This document shows, piece by piece, positions 9,385-18,688 of a DNA stretch of 64,000 nt (position 1 is its first letter; the number at the start of each line of letters is the position of its first letter). The stretch is from Acidobacteriota bacterium (GTDB lineage Bacteria > Acidobacteriota > Blastocatellia > Pyrinomonadales > Pyrinomonadaceae). The position numbers were made by a program, and so were the translations under genes. Under the pieces are notes generated by a model. It ran no database searches and was not told the DNA's origin. It saw nothing but the letters and a program-made list of their open reading frames with translations. The DNA lies in assembly GCA_025463125.1 (NCBI GenBank), contig JAOAPX010000041.1:20386-84385 (forward strand), in the 5' to 3' direction.

Positions 9385-9398
9385 CTCCTTTTTCTCCT
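9385..9398 (-). promoter_or_regulatory. Tandem ribosome-binding sites for the stress protein gene
   Basis: Read on the minus strand, AGGAG occurs twice, at 9394-9398 and 9385-9389, the nearer one 6 bases before the ATG. The doubling looks like a small tandem duplication and may increase translation initiation. Confidence 0.7.
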
Positions 9399-9414
9399 TT
9401 TTTAGTTTGATGTC

Positions 9415-9440
9415 GGATATATTATAACCGAATTATATCC
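9415..9440. promoter_or_regulatory. Inverted repeat upstream of stress protein gene
   Basis: GGATATA (9415-9421) and TATATCC (9434-9440) form a perfect 7-bp inverted repeat around TATAAT-like sequence on both strands, between the ABC ATPase stop and the stress gene. It could be an operator or an internal promoter region; nothing proves either. Confidence 0.35.
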
Positions 9441-9443
9441 AAC

Positions 9444-10340
9444 TCAATTTTTTACAAACTGTAAAAAAACATCCTCCAGATTAGACGGTCTCAGAATCGG
9501 TTGCTTAGCTGCAAATCGTTGAAGCAGCGGCGTTAAAACTTCCATCGAGTCGGCGAAATAAATATGAGTCGATCCGCGTTTTTGCATTATTATTTTCGGA
9601 TGATTAAAAGAAGCTTCGGCAGCATTTAATCCGCGTATTTCGAGCGCGTATTTTTTGACATTGCTTTGGATAATTTCCCTCGGCACGCCATCTGAAATGA
9701 TTTTTCCGTCTGATAAAATAACCAACCGGTTCGAAAGTTTTTCCGCTTCGTCCATATAGTGTGTCGAGAGAATTGTCGTAAGTTTTGAAACGCTCCGCAA
9801 TTCTTCGAGCTTTTCCCATATTTCCAGCCGGACATTCGGATCGAGCCCGGTCGTCGGCTCGTCGAGCAGAAGTATTTTGGGTTTGTGCAGTAAAGCTCGT
9901 GCGATAACTAAACGACGTTTCATGCCGCCAGACAGATGATCCACCTTCGCGTCCTTTTTGTCGGACAACCTGATAAAATCCAGAAGCTCGTCGCAGCGCT
10001 TATCGATTGAATGCTTCGGCAAGCGAAAATACCTGGAATAAACCAGAAGATTTTCTTTAACATTTAAATCCGGATCGAGATTGTTTTCCTGTGGAACGAT
10101 GCCGATCATAGAGCGTATTTCTCGCCCGTTTTTCATGACGTCAAAATTTCCTACTTTTAGACTGCCGCCCGACAGAGGGGAACGGCAGGCGATCATACGC
10201 ATCGTGGTTGATTTTCCCGCGCCGTTTTCACCTAAAATCGAAAAGGTTTCGCCTTCGACAACATCGAACGAAATATTATCGACGGCGGTGAAATTCCGGT
10301 AACGCTTGATTAAATTTCGAGCTTCGACTGCGTGATTCAT
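9444..10340 (-). CDS. ABC transporter ATP-binding protein (NodI/DrrA-like)
   Basis: Cytoplasmic ATPase of an ABC-2 exporter. Walker A GENGAGKST, Q-loop in GIVPQENN, signature LSGGMKRRL, Walker B ILLLDEPTTGLD and the switch histidine in LSTHYMDEAE are all present, followed by the C-terminal extension typical of the DRA/NodI subfamily. The ATG at 10340 is preferred to a TTG three codons upstream. It follows marR by 27 bases. The partner permease is probably the one at 6704-7483; three unrelated genes lie between them. Confidence 0.93.
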   Translation of the reverse strand: MNHAVEARNLIKRYRNFTAVDNISFDVVEGETFSILGENGAGKSTTMRMIACRSPLSGGSLKVGNFDVMKNGREIRSMIGIVPQENNLDPDLNVKENLLVYSRYFRLPKHSIDKRCDELLDFIRLSDKKDAKVDHLSGGMKRRLVIARALLHKPKILLLDEPTTGLDPNVRLEIWEKLEELRSVSKLTTILSTHYMDEAEKLSNRLVILSDGKIISDGVPREIIQSNVKKYALEIRGLNAAEASFNHPKIIMQKRGSTHIYFADSMEVLTPLLQRFAAKQPILRPSNLEDVFLQFVKN

Positions 10341-10367
10341 ATTCTGCAAAATCCTGAAAATAAGCTT

Positions 10368-10790
10368 TTAAGAAATTAAATTTTTGAGTGTTTTCTCCAG
10401 AAGCTGAAACAGGATCATCTTCTCGGTTTCCGTCAAATTAGAATAAATATCCGCTTCCAGTTCCTGCCAAATTTTTTCTACTTCCGGACGAATTTCGACG
10501 CCTTTTTTTGTCAAAAGAACCTGGGTCGCGCGCCCGTCGGATTCGTCTTTTTGTAATTTTACAAATCCGTTTTCGACTAAATTCTTTATCATTATATTCA
10601 CGGTCGGCGGAGAAAGATTTAGATTTTTGGCGATGACATTCTGTCTCTGCCGATCTTCAGACCACAAAGAAATAAGTATAAATATCTGACCGCTATGCAG
10701 CCCGACCGCGCCCAAAGCCTTCTCGAGATTGATGCGATAAGCATTAAAAACTTGATTGAATAAGTAGTTTACCGTGTTTTTTAATTCCAT
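10368..10790 (-). CDS. MarR family transcriptional regulator
   Basis: 140-residue winged-helix regulator. The HTH (QNVIAKNLNLSPPTVNIMIKNL) and wing (VKLQKDESDGRATQVLLTKKG) are typical of MarR proteins that sense phenolic or other lipophilic compounds. It is first in a minus-strand group with an ABC exporter, the classic arrangement for a ligand-released repressor of its own operon. Inverted repeats just upstream are candidate operators. Confidence 0.92.
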   Translation of the reverse strand: MELKNTVNYLFNQVFNAYRINLEKALGAVGLHSGQIFILISLWSEDRQRQNVIAKNLNLSPPTVNIMIKNLVENGFVKLQKDESDGRATQVLLTKKGVEIRPEVEKIWQELEADIYSNLTETEKMILFQLLEKTLKNLIS

Positions 10791-10860
10791 ATATTATAAT
10801 TAGTCGCCTAAGCATAATTTATTAGAGTTCTAATTATAAGTCAACTAACGAATATTAATG

Positions 10861-10883
10861 AGTAAGCAAATAGTTAGCTTACT
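10861..10883. promoter_or_regulatory. Candidate MarR operator
   Basis: AGTAAGC (10861-10867), 9-base spacer, GCTTACT (10877-10883): a perfect inverted repeat 70 bases upstream of marR. Related TAAGCAT/ATGCTTA elements flank it at about 10809 and 10899. The size and position suit a MarR dimer site; this is inference. Confidence 0.45.
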
Positions 10884-10973
10884 ATTCAAATATACTGAGT
10901 ATGCTTATTAATATAATTGTTGATTGTATGGAATTTAGAGAATGCCAGAGGAATCGCCCGAGATTGAAGAAAC

Positions 10974-11017
10974 AAAAAAGCGAAGAACAATTTTAACTTA
11001 CTGTTCCTCGCTTTTTT
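10974..11017 (-). terminator. Terminator after transaldolase gene
   Basis: AAAAAAGCGAAGAACA pairs with TGTTCCTCGCTTTTTT across a 12-base loop with one mismatch. T tracts occur on either strand, so it could also work bidirectionally. It lies 22 bases past the transaldolase stop. Confidence 0.75.
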
Positions 11018-11038
11018 TATGTTTATTTAAGCCGGGCT

Positions 11039-11692
11039 TTATTTTTCGAAGCCGCCTTTTTTCCAGTCGTTCATAAACGACTCCATGCCTTTATCCGTAA
11101 GAGGATGTTTGACGAGCTGTTCGATTACTTTGAAAGGAATAGTTGCCACGTGCGCGCCGACCAGGGCGGCGTCTACGATATGCATCGGGTGACGAATAGA
11201 AGCGGCGAGCACTTCTGTTTCGAAATTATAGTTGTCGTAAATCTGCACGATGTCCGAAATCAGCTGCATACCGTTTTGACCGATGTCGTCCAGTCTTCCG
11301 ATAAAAGGCGAGATATAACTCGCGCCCGCTTTTGCCGCCAGAAGAGCCTGCGCCGCCGAAAAGCATAAAGTTACGTTTACCTTTGTACCTTCATTACGGA
11401 AGATTCTCGTGGCTTTTAATCCGTCCAAAGTTAAAGGACATTTGATAACCACATTCGGGGCGATCTTTGCCAGTTCACGTCCCTGTTTAACCATTCCTTC
11501 CGCGTCCAAAGCCGTGACTTCTGCGGAAACGTCTCCATTGACGATTTCGCAGATTTTAGCAATATGCTCGCTAAAATTTACGTCCTTTTCTTTTGCAATC
11601 AAAGATGGATTCGTCGTGACGCCGTCGATCAGTCCAAGTTCGTTGGCTTGTCTTATTTCATCCAGGTTTGCCGTATCAATAAAAAATTTCAT
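11039..11692 (-). CDS. tal: Transaldolase, small TalC/FSA-type
   Basis: 217-residue (beta/alpha)8 enzyme of the non-oxidative pentose phosphate pathway, exchanging a dihydroxyacetone unit between sugar phosphates. The N-terminus [13 protein letters not shown], the Schiff-base lysine in VVIKCPLT (Lys84) and [14 protein letters not shown] are diagnostic of the short family. VSAEVTA carries Glu where fructose-6-phosphate aldolases have Gln, favouring true transaldolase activity. A GAGGA ribosome site precedes the ATG. Confidence 0.95.
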   Translation of the reverse strand: MKFFIDTANLDEIRQANELGLIDGVTTNPSLIAKEKDVNFSEHIAKICEIVNGDVSAEVTALDAEGMVKQGRELAKIAPNVVIKCPLTLDGLKATRIFRNEGTKVNVTLCFSAAQALLAAKAGASYISPFIGRLDDIGQNGMQLISDIVQIYDNYNFETEVLAASIRHPMHIVDAALVGAHVATIPFKVIEQLVKHPLTDKGMESFMNDWKKGGFEK

Positions 11693-11807
11693 AATGTTTT
11701 CCTCTAAAAAAATATCTCTGAAACCGTGTCAAGTAAGTAGAATCAATAATAAAGCAATTTATCCGCAACTAACAATTACCATTTTAAAAACAGTTCGCTC
11801 CGCAAGC

Positions 11808-12557
11808 TTAATTTGCTCGTTTTACGGGATTTGAAAGCTTTCCGATGCCTTCGATTTCAACTTCGCAGACATCTCCGTTTTTCAACTGTGAAACCCCGGA
11901 AGGCGTTCCCGTCGCGATCACGTCTCCGGCTTTTAGAGACATCTGCCGGGAAATGTACCTGATTAAAAAATCGACATTGAAAACCATCTGTGATGTTCGC
12001 CCCGTTTGTTTGATTTCACCGTTCACTTTTGTTGTCAATTTTATGTCAGTCGTATCCAGATCGGTTTCGATAAAAGAGGCAACCGGACAAAATGTATCGA
12101 ATGATTTAGCGCGCGTAAACTGTACGTCTGCGCGCTGCAAATCTCTTGCCGTCACGTCGTTTAAAATGGTGTATCCGAAAACATATTCGAGGGCATTGAC
12201 CGAATCGGCTAAATTTTTACAATCACGTCCGATAACCAGAGCGAGTTCGCCTTCGTGTTCAACCCGGTTCGATTGCTCGGGCAAAAGAATATCTTCGCCG
12301 TCGGTAATCAGAGCCGACGGCGCCTTTAAAAATAAAAGCGGCTCGGTCGGAACCGCGTTTCCGAGTTCGGCGGCGTGTTCTGCGTAATTTCGACCGACGC
12401 AGACAATCTTTGAAGGCTCGACCGGCGGCAGAAGCTTGATTTCGTGCAAATTGTAAGAATCCGAAAGTTTTTGATTGTTTTCATACGAAAAAACCTTCTC
12501 GTTATCGATAACCCCGGTTTTTATTTGATTGTTAACGGTAAAACGGCAAATTTTCAT
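11808..12557 (-). CDS. Fumarylacetoacetate hydrolase (FAH) family protein
   Basis: FAH-fold metal-dependent enzyme of about 249 residues, acting on 2-oxo-type compounds (for example acylpyruvate or 2-hydroxyhepta-diene-dioate). Metal ligands are recognisable in EHEGELALVIG and the NDVTARDLQ motif, and the C-terminal GDVIATGTPSGVS is characteristic. The start at 12557 (MKICRF) fits family alignment; an in-frame ATG ten codons upstream would overlap the preceding gene. Exact substrate cannot be read from the sequence. Confidence 0.9.
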   Translation of the reverse strand: MKICRFTVNNQIKTGVIDNEKVFSYENNQKLSDSYNLHEIKLLPPVEPSKIVCVGRNYAEHAAELGNAVPTEPLLFLKAPSALITDGEDILLPEQSNRVEHEGELALVIGRDCKNLADSVNALEYVFGYTILNDVTARDLQRADVQFTRAKSFDTFCPVASFIETDLDTTDIKLTTKVNGEIKQTGRTSQMVFNVDFLIRYISRQMSLKAGDVIATGTPSGVSQLKNGDVCEVEIEGIGKLSNPVKRAN

Positions 12558-12564
12558 AAATATT

Positions 12565-13680
12565 TTAGGGAAGCGTTTCAGAAACAATTTCCGACGGTTC
12601 GCTTATATTGCCGGCTGTATCGACGGCGGTTAAATAGTAATAATATGTTTTCCCTGTTTCTACGTTTGTATCTTGAAATGTGTTTGCCGTCAATAACTCT
12701 TTCGTGAGCAATGTCCACACGGATTTTGATAAGTTTGGATCCGTCGAACGATATATTCGATAGCCCGCGATATCCTTTTCCGGATTCGTCGCAAAGAAAA
12801 TTGAAAGATTGAGCGGCGCTGCGGCAATTGTAATTGCGCCCGGCGCGCTCGGCGGAAACGCATCTACCGGCGTAATTCTTACGATGTTCGATTCGAGGCT
12901 TTCGACCGGTTCGCCGCCGCCGCCTACTGAAACCGATCGGACGAAATAAAAATATTCCTTATTAAATTCAAAAAGATTATCCGAATAATTTGTGTCCGAA
13001 ACAGGCGCGGCATTTAGAAGTTTTGCTGTATCGTTTTTTGAATCGGAACGGTATAAATTGTAACCGAGGATATTTACCGGAACTGACCCGTTGATATTTG
13101 CCCTCGGCGCCTGCCATTTAAGCAGCACGCCGTCCTGGCTGACGCTCGCTGAAAGCGCTTCGGGATTACCGGCGACGTTCGCCGACGGATCAATTAAAAG
13201 AAAATTCGAGAAAGCGGCTTTTTGCCCGGAATTATTTACAAAGCGTATCGCGTAACGAATGCGAACCGGCTGCGCCGCAAATTCGAGCGTGTCCGTATAA
13301 GTTAATCTCTGCAGCGCGAAATCAGAATTCGATATCTGAAGATTGCCGATCAATGTGCTGCGCGAAGCAAACTCTTCTTCCGTTAAAGTGAGCGGGGAAT
13401 CGGCAGCTTCGACGAGGCGATAGATGTCTGCGCGGTTTATGCTCAGAACATTTCCTTCAGACGCATTTCGAGCAGGCATTCGCCAGGAAAGAATGATTTG
13501 TCCGCCTCTCTGAAAACCGTTTATTTCCACTCTCTGCGAAACGCTTTCAACCGGCGGCAGCGGCGGTTTACGTTTTCCGCAGCTTATTGTTATAAGCAAA
13601 GCACAAAGTGTAAACGCTAATGCTGTTTTATTAATAAGTCTAATGCTTAAAAAAAGGGGCTTAAGTAAGTGTTTTAACAT
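12565..13680 (-). CDS. Fibronectin type III domain lipoprotein
   Basis: 371 residues with a long N-terminal hydrophobic signal ending in LITISC, a probable though imperfect lipobox, so likely an exported lipoprotein. After a Lys/Pro-rich stretch there are about three fibronectin type III-like domains (repeating ILSWRMP, LLKWQAP, LNLSIFF strands and closing YYYYLTAVDTAGNISEPS). These usually mediate protein or carbohydrate contacts on the envelope. It lies 9 bases after hslU. No enzymatic motif is visible. Confidence 0.8.
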   Translation of the reverse strand: MLKHLLKPLFLSIRLINKTALAFTLCALLITISCGKRKPPLPPVESVSQRVEINGFQRGGQIILSWRMPARNASEGNVLSINRADIYRLVEAADSPLTLTEEEFASRSTLIGNLQISNSDFALQRLTYTDTLEFAAQPVRIRYAIRFVNNSGQKAAFSNFLLIDPSANVAGNPEALSASVSQDGVLLKWQAPRANINGSVPVNILGYNLYRSDSKNDTAKLLNAAPVSDTNYSDNLFEFNKEYFYFVRSVSVGGGGEPVESLESNIVRITPVDAFPPSAPGAITIAAAPLNLSIFFATNPEKDIAGYRIYRSTDPNLSKSVWTLLTKELLTANTFQDTNVETGKTYYYYLTAVDTAGNISEPSEIVSETLP

Positions 13681-13689
13681 CGATCTGTT

Positions 13690-15093
13690 TTAGAGTACAT
13701 ACTGCCTTAAATTCTGATCCTGAATCAGCCCGCCGAGCTTCGTTTGCACGTATTCGGCGTCGATCGTCTGGTCTTTTTCTTCGAGCTCGCCGCCGAGAAA
13801 ACTGATTTCTTCGAGCAGTTTTTCGAGCAGTGTGTGGAGCCTTCGCGCGCCGATGTTTTCTGTGTTTTTGTTTATTTCTTCGGTCATCTGCGCTATCGCT
13901 TCAATCGCGTCTTCAGTGAAGTTAAGCGCTATATCCTCGGTCTTAAGCAGTGCTTGATATTGCTTAATAAGCGAATTCTTAGGCTGCGTAAGAATTCGCT
14001 TAAGGTCGTTTATCGTTAAGGGCTCAAGCTCGACGCGAATCGGAAATCTGCCTTGAAGTTCCGGAATCAGGTCCGAAGGCTTCGAAACATGAAACGCTCC
14101 GGCGGCAATAAAAAGAATATGTTCGGTGTTAACCATTCCGTAACGAGTATTGACGTTTGTTCCTTCGACGATCGGCAGCAAGTCTCGCTGAACGCCTTCG
14201 CGCGAGACATCTGGATTGCCGCCGCTTTCTCTTCCGGCGATTTTGTCTATTTCATCAAGGAATATGATTCCGGATGATTCCGTTTTTTCGATGGCGGAAC
14301 GCGTAATCTGTTCCATATCGATTAAACTTTCCTGCTCGTCCCGGATTAGATATGCGCGGGCTTCGGAAATCTTCATTTTTCGCCGGACGCTTTTTTGCGG
14401 AAACATATTGCCGAACATGTCTCGAAAATTAACGCCCATTTCTTCCATTCCCTGACCGCCGACAAAATCGATCATCGGCGTCGAGCGGTCTTGAGTTTCG
14501 ATTTCAATGAGACGGTCGTTTAAATCTCCGCCGCGCAATTGCTCTCGTAATTTTTCGCGTGTTCGGTTAACCGGCTTTTCGTCGGAAGCGAAATCGTCGG
14601 TTTTGTCGAAGCTGTATGTAGAGCTGGAATTGGGCAGAAGTATGTCGAGTATCTTTTCTTCGACGTTGTTTTCCGCCTGCAAGCGTACTTCTTCAAAGCT
14701 CGCTTGTTTTGTCATATCGATCGCGACTTCGGTTAATTCGCGCACCATGCTTTCGACGTCTCGACCGACATATCCTACTTCCGTAAATTTCGAAGCTTCG
14801 ATTTTAATAAACGGGGAATTGGCGAGACGCGCCAAACGCCTTGCGATTTCGGTTTTGCCCACGCCGGTCGATCCGATCATCAGAATGTTTTTCGGCAGAA
14901 CGTCTCGCGCGATTTCAGGCGGAAGCTTCTGCCTGCGTATTCTGTTGCGGAGCGCTACGGCTACAGCGCGCTTGGCGTTGTTTTGCCCAACGACGTATTT
15001 ATCGAGCTCTGCGACGATTTCACGCGGGGTAAGTTCGTCGAGCTTTATTTGAAGCGAATTTTTTTGTGTTTCACCACTAAGATATATCGGCAT
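13690..15093 (-). CDS. hslU: ATP-dependent protease ATPase subunit HslU
   Basis: AAA+ unfoldase of the HslUV (ClpYQ) protease. Walker A GSTGVGKTE is near residues 74-82, pore loop GYVG near 108-111, Walker B IIFLDEIDKIAG, sensor and arginine finger in GRFPIRVELEPL, and the C-terminal LRQYVL tail that inserts into HslV. The N-terminus is about 20 residues longer than in E. coli before LTPREIVAELDKYVVGQ. It lies 33 bases downstream of hslV, forming the usual operon. Confidence 0.97.
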   Translation of the reverse strand: MPIYLSGETQKNSLQIKLDELTPREIVAELDKYVVGQNNAKRAVAVALRNRIRRQKLPPEIARDVLPKNILMIGSTGVGKTEIARRLARLANSPFIKIEASKFTEVGYVGRDVESMVRELTEVAIDMTKQASFEEVRLQAENNVEEKILDILLPNSSSTYSFDKTDDFASDEKPVNRTREKLREQLRGGDLNDRLIEIETQDRSTPMIDFVGGQGMEEMGVNFRDMFGNMFPQKSVRRKMKISEARAYLIRDEQESLIDMEQITRSAIEKTESSGIIFLDEIDKIAGRESGGNPDVSREGVQRDLLPIVEGTNVNTRYGMVNTEHILFIAAGAFHVSKPSDLIPELQGRFPIRVELEPLTINDLKRILTQPKNSLIKQYQALLKTEDIALNFTEDAIEAIAQMTEEINKNTENIGARRLHTLLEKLLEEISFLGGELEEKDQTIDAEYVQTKLGGLIQDQNLRQYVL

Positions 15094-15126
15094 TTTTATT
15101 TTATAAAAAGTAAAAGTATAGAAAAA

Positions 15127-15675
15127 CTACAATTCTTCGATAACAATATCCGAATTTGTGTAGATACAAATCTCGCTTGCGATTTTTAGAGATTCTTCGG
15201 CGATTTCCCTGTTTGTGAGATTCGAGTGTTTCATTAAAGCACGCGCGGCGGCGAGAGCGTACATGCTGCCCGAACCGACCGAAAGCAAGCCTTCGTCGGA
15301 CGAAATGACATCGCCTTTCCCGGAGATTAAAAAAGCATCCTTTTTATCGGCTACTATTAGAAGCGCTTCGAGATGCCGCAGGTATTTGTCGGTGCGCCAA
15401 TCTTTGCTGAGTTCTATGGCGGCTCGTTCGAGCTGACCCTGAAACTGTTCGAGCTTTGTTTCGAAACGTGTCAGAAGCGTAAACGCATCAGCGGTGGCGC
15501 CCGCGAAACCGACTAAAATTTTATCGCTGAAAATTCGCCTGACCTTTCTGGCGTTTCCTTTGATAACCGTATCGCCGAGCGTCACCTGACCGTCGCCAGC
15601 CATCGCCACCTGCCCGTCTTTATGCACTAAGAGAACCGTCGTCGAACGAATTTTATTATTGTTTTTTTTACTCAT
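15127..15675 (-). CDS. hslV: ATP-dependent protease peptidase subunit HslV
   Basis: Proteasome-type N-terminal threonine peptidase, 182 residues. The catalytic region [22 protein letters not shown] and the conserved [23 protein letters not shown] and [14 protein letters not shown] blocks are clear. The catalytic Thr lies behind about 11 residues ([11 protein letters not shown]), longer than the single Met of the E. coli enzyme, so a short propeptide must be removed. First gene of the hslVU pair. Confidence 0.97.
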   Translation of the reverse strand: MSKKNNNKIRSTTVLLVHKDGQVAMAGDGQVTLGDTVIKGNARKVRRIFSDKILVGFAGATADAFTLLTRFETKLEQFQGQLERAAIELSKDWRTDKYLRHLEALLIVADKKDAFLISGKGDVISSDEGLLSVGSGSMYALAAARALMKHSNLTNREIAEESLKIASEICIYTNSDIVIEEL

Positions 15676-15957
15676 ACTTAGAAACCTTATGATAAATCTT
15701 TAATTTCAAATGCTCAAATTGACAGATGATAGTCGATTGTTTGAACATTGAAGCATAAATATGCATTTAACGGGCAGTTAAAACCTTTATGTTTCTGATA
15801 TGTTTCTGAAAAACCAAAGCCGCTTTTATAATATTTTTATAATAAATGAAACCGCTTAGGATTTAGAGGCTGTTTTCGCGAGGCGGACGGCAAAACAGAA
15901 ACAATTTAACGAAATTGAATAAAAAAATACTTTATAATCATAGTAATATTCATCTAA
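15676..15957. promoter_or_regulatory. Intergenic region between hslV and DUF1343 gene
   Basis: 282-base divergent gap with no gene that I can see. TATAAT at 15933-15938 is a possible -10 for the plus-strand gene. A duplicated tttataat element sits near 15829-15845. Confidence 0.3.
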
Positions 15958-15999
15958 ATGTTAGGTGCTTGTTTACTAAAAAAGGCGAGGCGCAAATTT

Positions 16000-17190
16000 G
16001 TGAGAACATTTCAAACGCGGACGGTTAAATTAGGTTTGGAAAAGATTTTAAATGAGGAAGTCGATCTTTTGAAAAATAAAAGAATCGGGCTTATATGCAA
16101 CCAGGCGACTGTAGATCAACGATACCGGCACGCCGCCGATTTGTTTTTCGAGCATCCGGAAATCAACCTGGTTTCGCTGTTGGGTCCGCAGCACGGCGTT
16201 CGCGGCGATGTGCAGGATAATATGATCGAAACGGCACACGCGCGCGACGAGCGCACAGGACTGCCTATATTTTCATTGTACAGCGAAACTCGCCAGCCGA
16301 CCGAGGAGATGATGTCCGGAATCGATGCTTTAGTGTTCGATTTGCAGGACGTCGGCTGCCGCGTATATACATTTATATATACGATGGCGAACGCGATGCG
16401 CGCCTGCGCTAAAGCCGGAAAGGAATTTATCGTTCTCGACCGCCCGAACCCGATCAACGGGGAAGACGTCGAAGGCGGCGCTCTGGAAAAAGGACACGAA
16501 TCTTTTGTCGGGCAATTTCCGATCCCGATGCGCCACGGTTTAACAATCGGCGAATTAGCCCGCCTGTTTAATTCGGAATATGGAATAAACTGTGATTTGA
16601 AAGTTGTATCGATGGACGGATGGGAAAGACGGCTTTTTCTTGATGAAACCGATGCCCCCTGGGTGATGCCTTCGCCGAATATGCCGACTGTCGATACAGC
16701 CGTTGTTTTCCCGGCGACCGTCTATTTTGAAGGCACGCAGGTTTCCGAAGGACGCGGAACGACAAGACCGTTTGAAATCGTCGGCGCTCCGTATGTCGAT
16801 GCCAGAGAGCTTCGAGACGCGCTCGCAAAACTAAACCTTCCAGGCGTTATTTTTCGTGATATAAATTTTTTGCCGACTTTTCAGAAGCATCAGGGCGAGC
16901 CCTGCGGCGGCGTTTTTCTGCACGTGACCGATAGAAAAACGTTCAAACCCGTGATTACCGGAATCGCTTTGATAAAAACATTATTCGATTTATACGGGGA
17001 AGAATTCAAATGGAAAGCGACCGCTTACGAGTACGTTTATGACCGAAACCCGTTTGACGTGATTTGCGGCACAACGAAAACGAGAGAGCAGATCGAAACC
17101 GGCGTTAGTTTGGAGAATATAGAACTTTCCTGGAACGACGACGTAAAATCTTTTCGAGAGCTGAGCGGAAAATACTATTTGTACAGTTAA
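16000..17190 (+). CDS. DUF1343 family protein (NamZ-like exo-N-acetylmuramidase)
   Basis: Protein of about 396 residues matching DUF1343, whose characterised member NamZ releases terminal MurNAc from peptidoglycan fragments. Conserved blocks: KNKRIGLICNQATVD, LLGPQHGVRGDVQDN, VFDLQDVGCRVYTFIYTM, LDRPNPINGEDVEG, PWVMPSPNMPTVDTA and YFEGTQVSEGRGTTRPFE. No signal peptide, so it may act in the cytoplasm on recycled muropeptides. GTG 16000, 9 bases after GAGG, is preferred; ATG 15958 is an alternative without a ribosome site. Confidence 0.88.
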   Translation: MRTFQTRTVKLGLEKILNEEVDLLKNKRIGLICNQATVDQRYRHAADLFFEHPEINLVSLLGPQHGVRGDVQDNMIETAHARDERTGLPIFSLYSETRQPTEEMMSGIDALVFDLQDVGCRVYTFIYTMANAMRACAKAGKEFIVLDRPNPINGEDVEGGALEKGHESFVGQFPIPMRHGLTIGELARLFNSEYGINCDLKVVSMDGWERRLFLDETDAPWVMPSPNMPTVDTAVVFPATVYFEGTQVSEGRGTTRPFEIVGAPYVDARELRDALAKLNLPGVIFRDINFLPTFQKHQGEPCGGVFLHVTDRKTFKPVITGIALIKTLFDLYGEEFKWKATAYEYVYDRNPFDVICGTTKTREQIETGVSLENIELSWNDDVKSFRELSGKYYLYS

Positions 17191-17344
17191 ATTTTATAAC
17201 AATTAAATTGTTATATAGTTAAAGTGCTTTCGAGAACGGGATAAGTTGTTTAATTGCCGAAAATACGGCTTTTCCCCGAAAAACGATTTGAGTGTCGGGA
17301 TGCCGACAGTTAAAGTTATTTAGAAGTAAATAAAGTGTGAAATA

Positions 17345-17725
17345 ATGAATAATTTTTTAATAACCGGTCTGGTAGCGTGGCTTTTGCCCGGCGTAGGTCA
17401 TATTTTGGAAGGACGTTGGAAACGCGGAATCATTCTCGGAGCCGTTATCTGGACAATGTTTATTATCGGCGTCTGGAGCGGCGGGGCGTATTATCCGGGG
17501 TTTGAATACAAAGACGGGGCATTGCTTTATCTTCTGAATATGTTTGCAAGGTTCGGCAACGGCATCGGTTCTTTTATAGGTTTCTGGCTCGCTTTGAATC
17601 CGCCGCCGAATGTCGCCGCCTGGGCTACTTTTGAATACGGCGGAAGGTTTTTGGAGATTGCAGGACTTCTAAATTACCTGGCTGTTCTGGATGCGGTTGA
17701 TATTAATCAAGGGAGAAAAAGATGA
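17345..17725 (+). CDS. Small hypothetical membrane protein (DUF6677-like)
   Basis: 126 residues with three to four hydrophobic segments. The N-terminal AWLLPGVGHILEGRWKRG motif is shared by small membrane proteins of the DUF6677/TM2-like type found in Acidobacteria and Planctomycetes. Its stop overlaps the start of the next small membrane gene (ATGA), and recO follows, so all three are probably one transcript. No function can be assigned. Confidence 0.75.
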   Translation: MNNFLITGLVAWLLPGVGHILEGRWKRGIILGAVIWTMFIIGVWSGGAYYPGFEYKDGALLYLLNMFARFGNGIGSFIGFWLALNPPPNVAAWATFEYGGRFLEIAGLLNYLAVLDAVDINQGRKR

Positions 17726-17892
17726 TTCATTTTTTATACCTGGTCGGGTTCGCCCTTTTTGTTTCAGTAGCTTTCGGGATATTTACAAACGGAAGTTCAA
17801 AAGAGAAATTTTTGTCCGGCTTAAAAACCTTCGCTCAGTTTCTCGTCATAAGCTTGGTCCTGGCATGGATTTTTTATTTCCTGCCGTGGTAA
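17722..17892 (+). CDS. Very small membrane protein, 56 residues
   Basis: Short gene starting MIHFLYLVGFALF, with two hydrophobic helices (about 3-20 and 40-54) separated by a Lys-containing loop. It starts inside the stop of the preceding gene (ATGA overlap) and ends 6 bases before recO, which strongly supports real translation. Probably a partner of the 126-residue membrane protein. Function unknown. Confidence 0.7.
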   Translation: MIHFLYLVGFALFVSVAFGIFTNGSSKEKFLSGLKTFAQFLVISLVLAWIFYFLPW

Positions 17893-17898
17893 AAAAAA

Positions 17899-18651
17899 AT
17901 GGGTTTAATTGAAACAGAAGGTTTGATTTTAAAAAGCTACAGCCTGGCTGAAGCCGATAAAATAATCGTTTTTCTCACGCAAAGCCAGGGCACCGTCAGA
18001 GGCGTCGCCAAAGGCGCGAAACGTTTAAAAAGCAAATTCGGCGGCAGTCTCGAGCCCTTTTCCATCGTTCAACTTACATATTTTCAAAAGGAAGAGCGGG
18101 AATTGGTCTCGATTCGCGAATGCGAGCTGGTTAAATCGTATTTTGAAAGCGCGAGCGATCCGGTTTTTTTGCAGAAATTCGCATACATCGCCGAACTTTT
18201 AAATGAATTCGCGCCGCCGAACGATCCGAACGAGCGTTTGTACAGAATGGTAAAAGTCTGTCTCGAAACGGCGTCCGAGCTGAAAGGGAATCTGGAAAGC
18301 GTCGTTCTGTATTTTGAATTCTGGCTTTTGCGTTTAGGCGGATATTTGCCCGACTGGAGCCGGTGCGATAATTGCAAAAGAGAACTGGAAGCCGGCGAAA
18401 AGGCTAATTTGCAAATTAATTTTCACCTGCTTTGCGCGGTTTGCTCAAAAGCCAGAAGCAAATGGATTATCACGCCTTTGCAGAGAGAAATATTCATTAC
18501 CGCGCAGAAAGTTTCACCTTTGAAATTTGCCGATTTAACAAAAGATCAGACAATCGACGTGCGGGAAATTTCTTCTGTTCTCAAAAAACTGATTTCTAAT
18601 ATTCTCGGCAGGGAAGTTGTCGGGGAAAAGACACTGGTCGTCAATTCCTAA
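17899..18651 (+). CDS. recO: DNA repair protein RecO
   Basis: RecO loads RecA onto SSB-coated DNA in the RecFOR pathway. 250 residues: N-terminal OB fold (ETEGLILKSYSLAEADKIIVFLT, GAKRLKSKFGGSLEPF), helical middle (RLYRMVKVCLE, FEFWLLRLGGYLPD) and a zinc site with Cys156/Cys159 and Cys179/Cys182 (CDNC and CAVC). ATG start 6 bases after the small membrane gene. Confidence 0.95.
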   Translation: MGLIETEGLILKSYSLAEADKIIVFLTQSQGTVRGVAKGAKRLKSKFGGSLEPFSIVQLTYFQKEERELVSIRECELVKSYFESASDPVFLQKFAYIAELLNEFAPPNDPNERLYRMVKVCLETASELKGNLESVVLYFEFWLLRLGGYLPDWSRCDNCKRELEAGEKANLQINFHLLCAVCSKARSKWIITPLQREIFITAQKVSPLKFADLTKDQTIDVREISSVLKKLISNILGREVVGEKTLVVNS

Positions 18652-18671
18652 ATTCTTAAATTCCTAAATTC
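18643..18671. repeat. 13-mer duplicated with 16-bp period at recO stop
   Basis: aattcctaaattc occurs at 18643-18655 and 18659-18671. The copies flank and include the recO stop codon. Confidence 0.8.
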
Positions 18672-18688
18672 GGTAACTCGATAGCGCG

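Noticed and set aside
15682..15717. TTGAGC-N17-TATCAT promoter for hslV
   Set aside because: Spacing is right, but the start of transcription would fall about 7 bases before the ATG and exclude the ribosome site.
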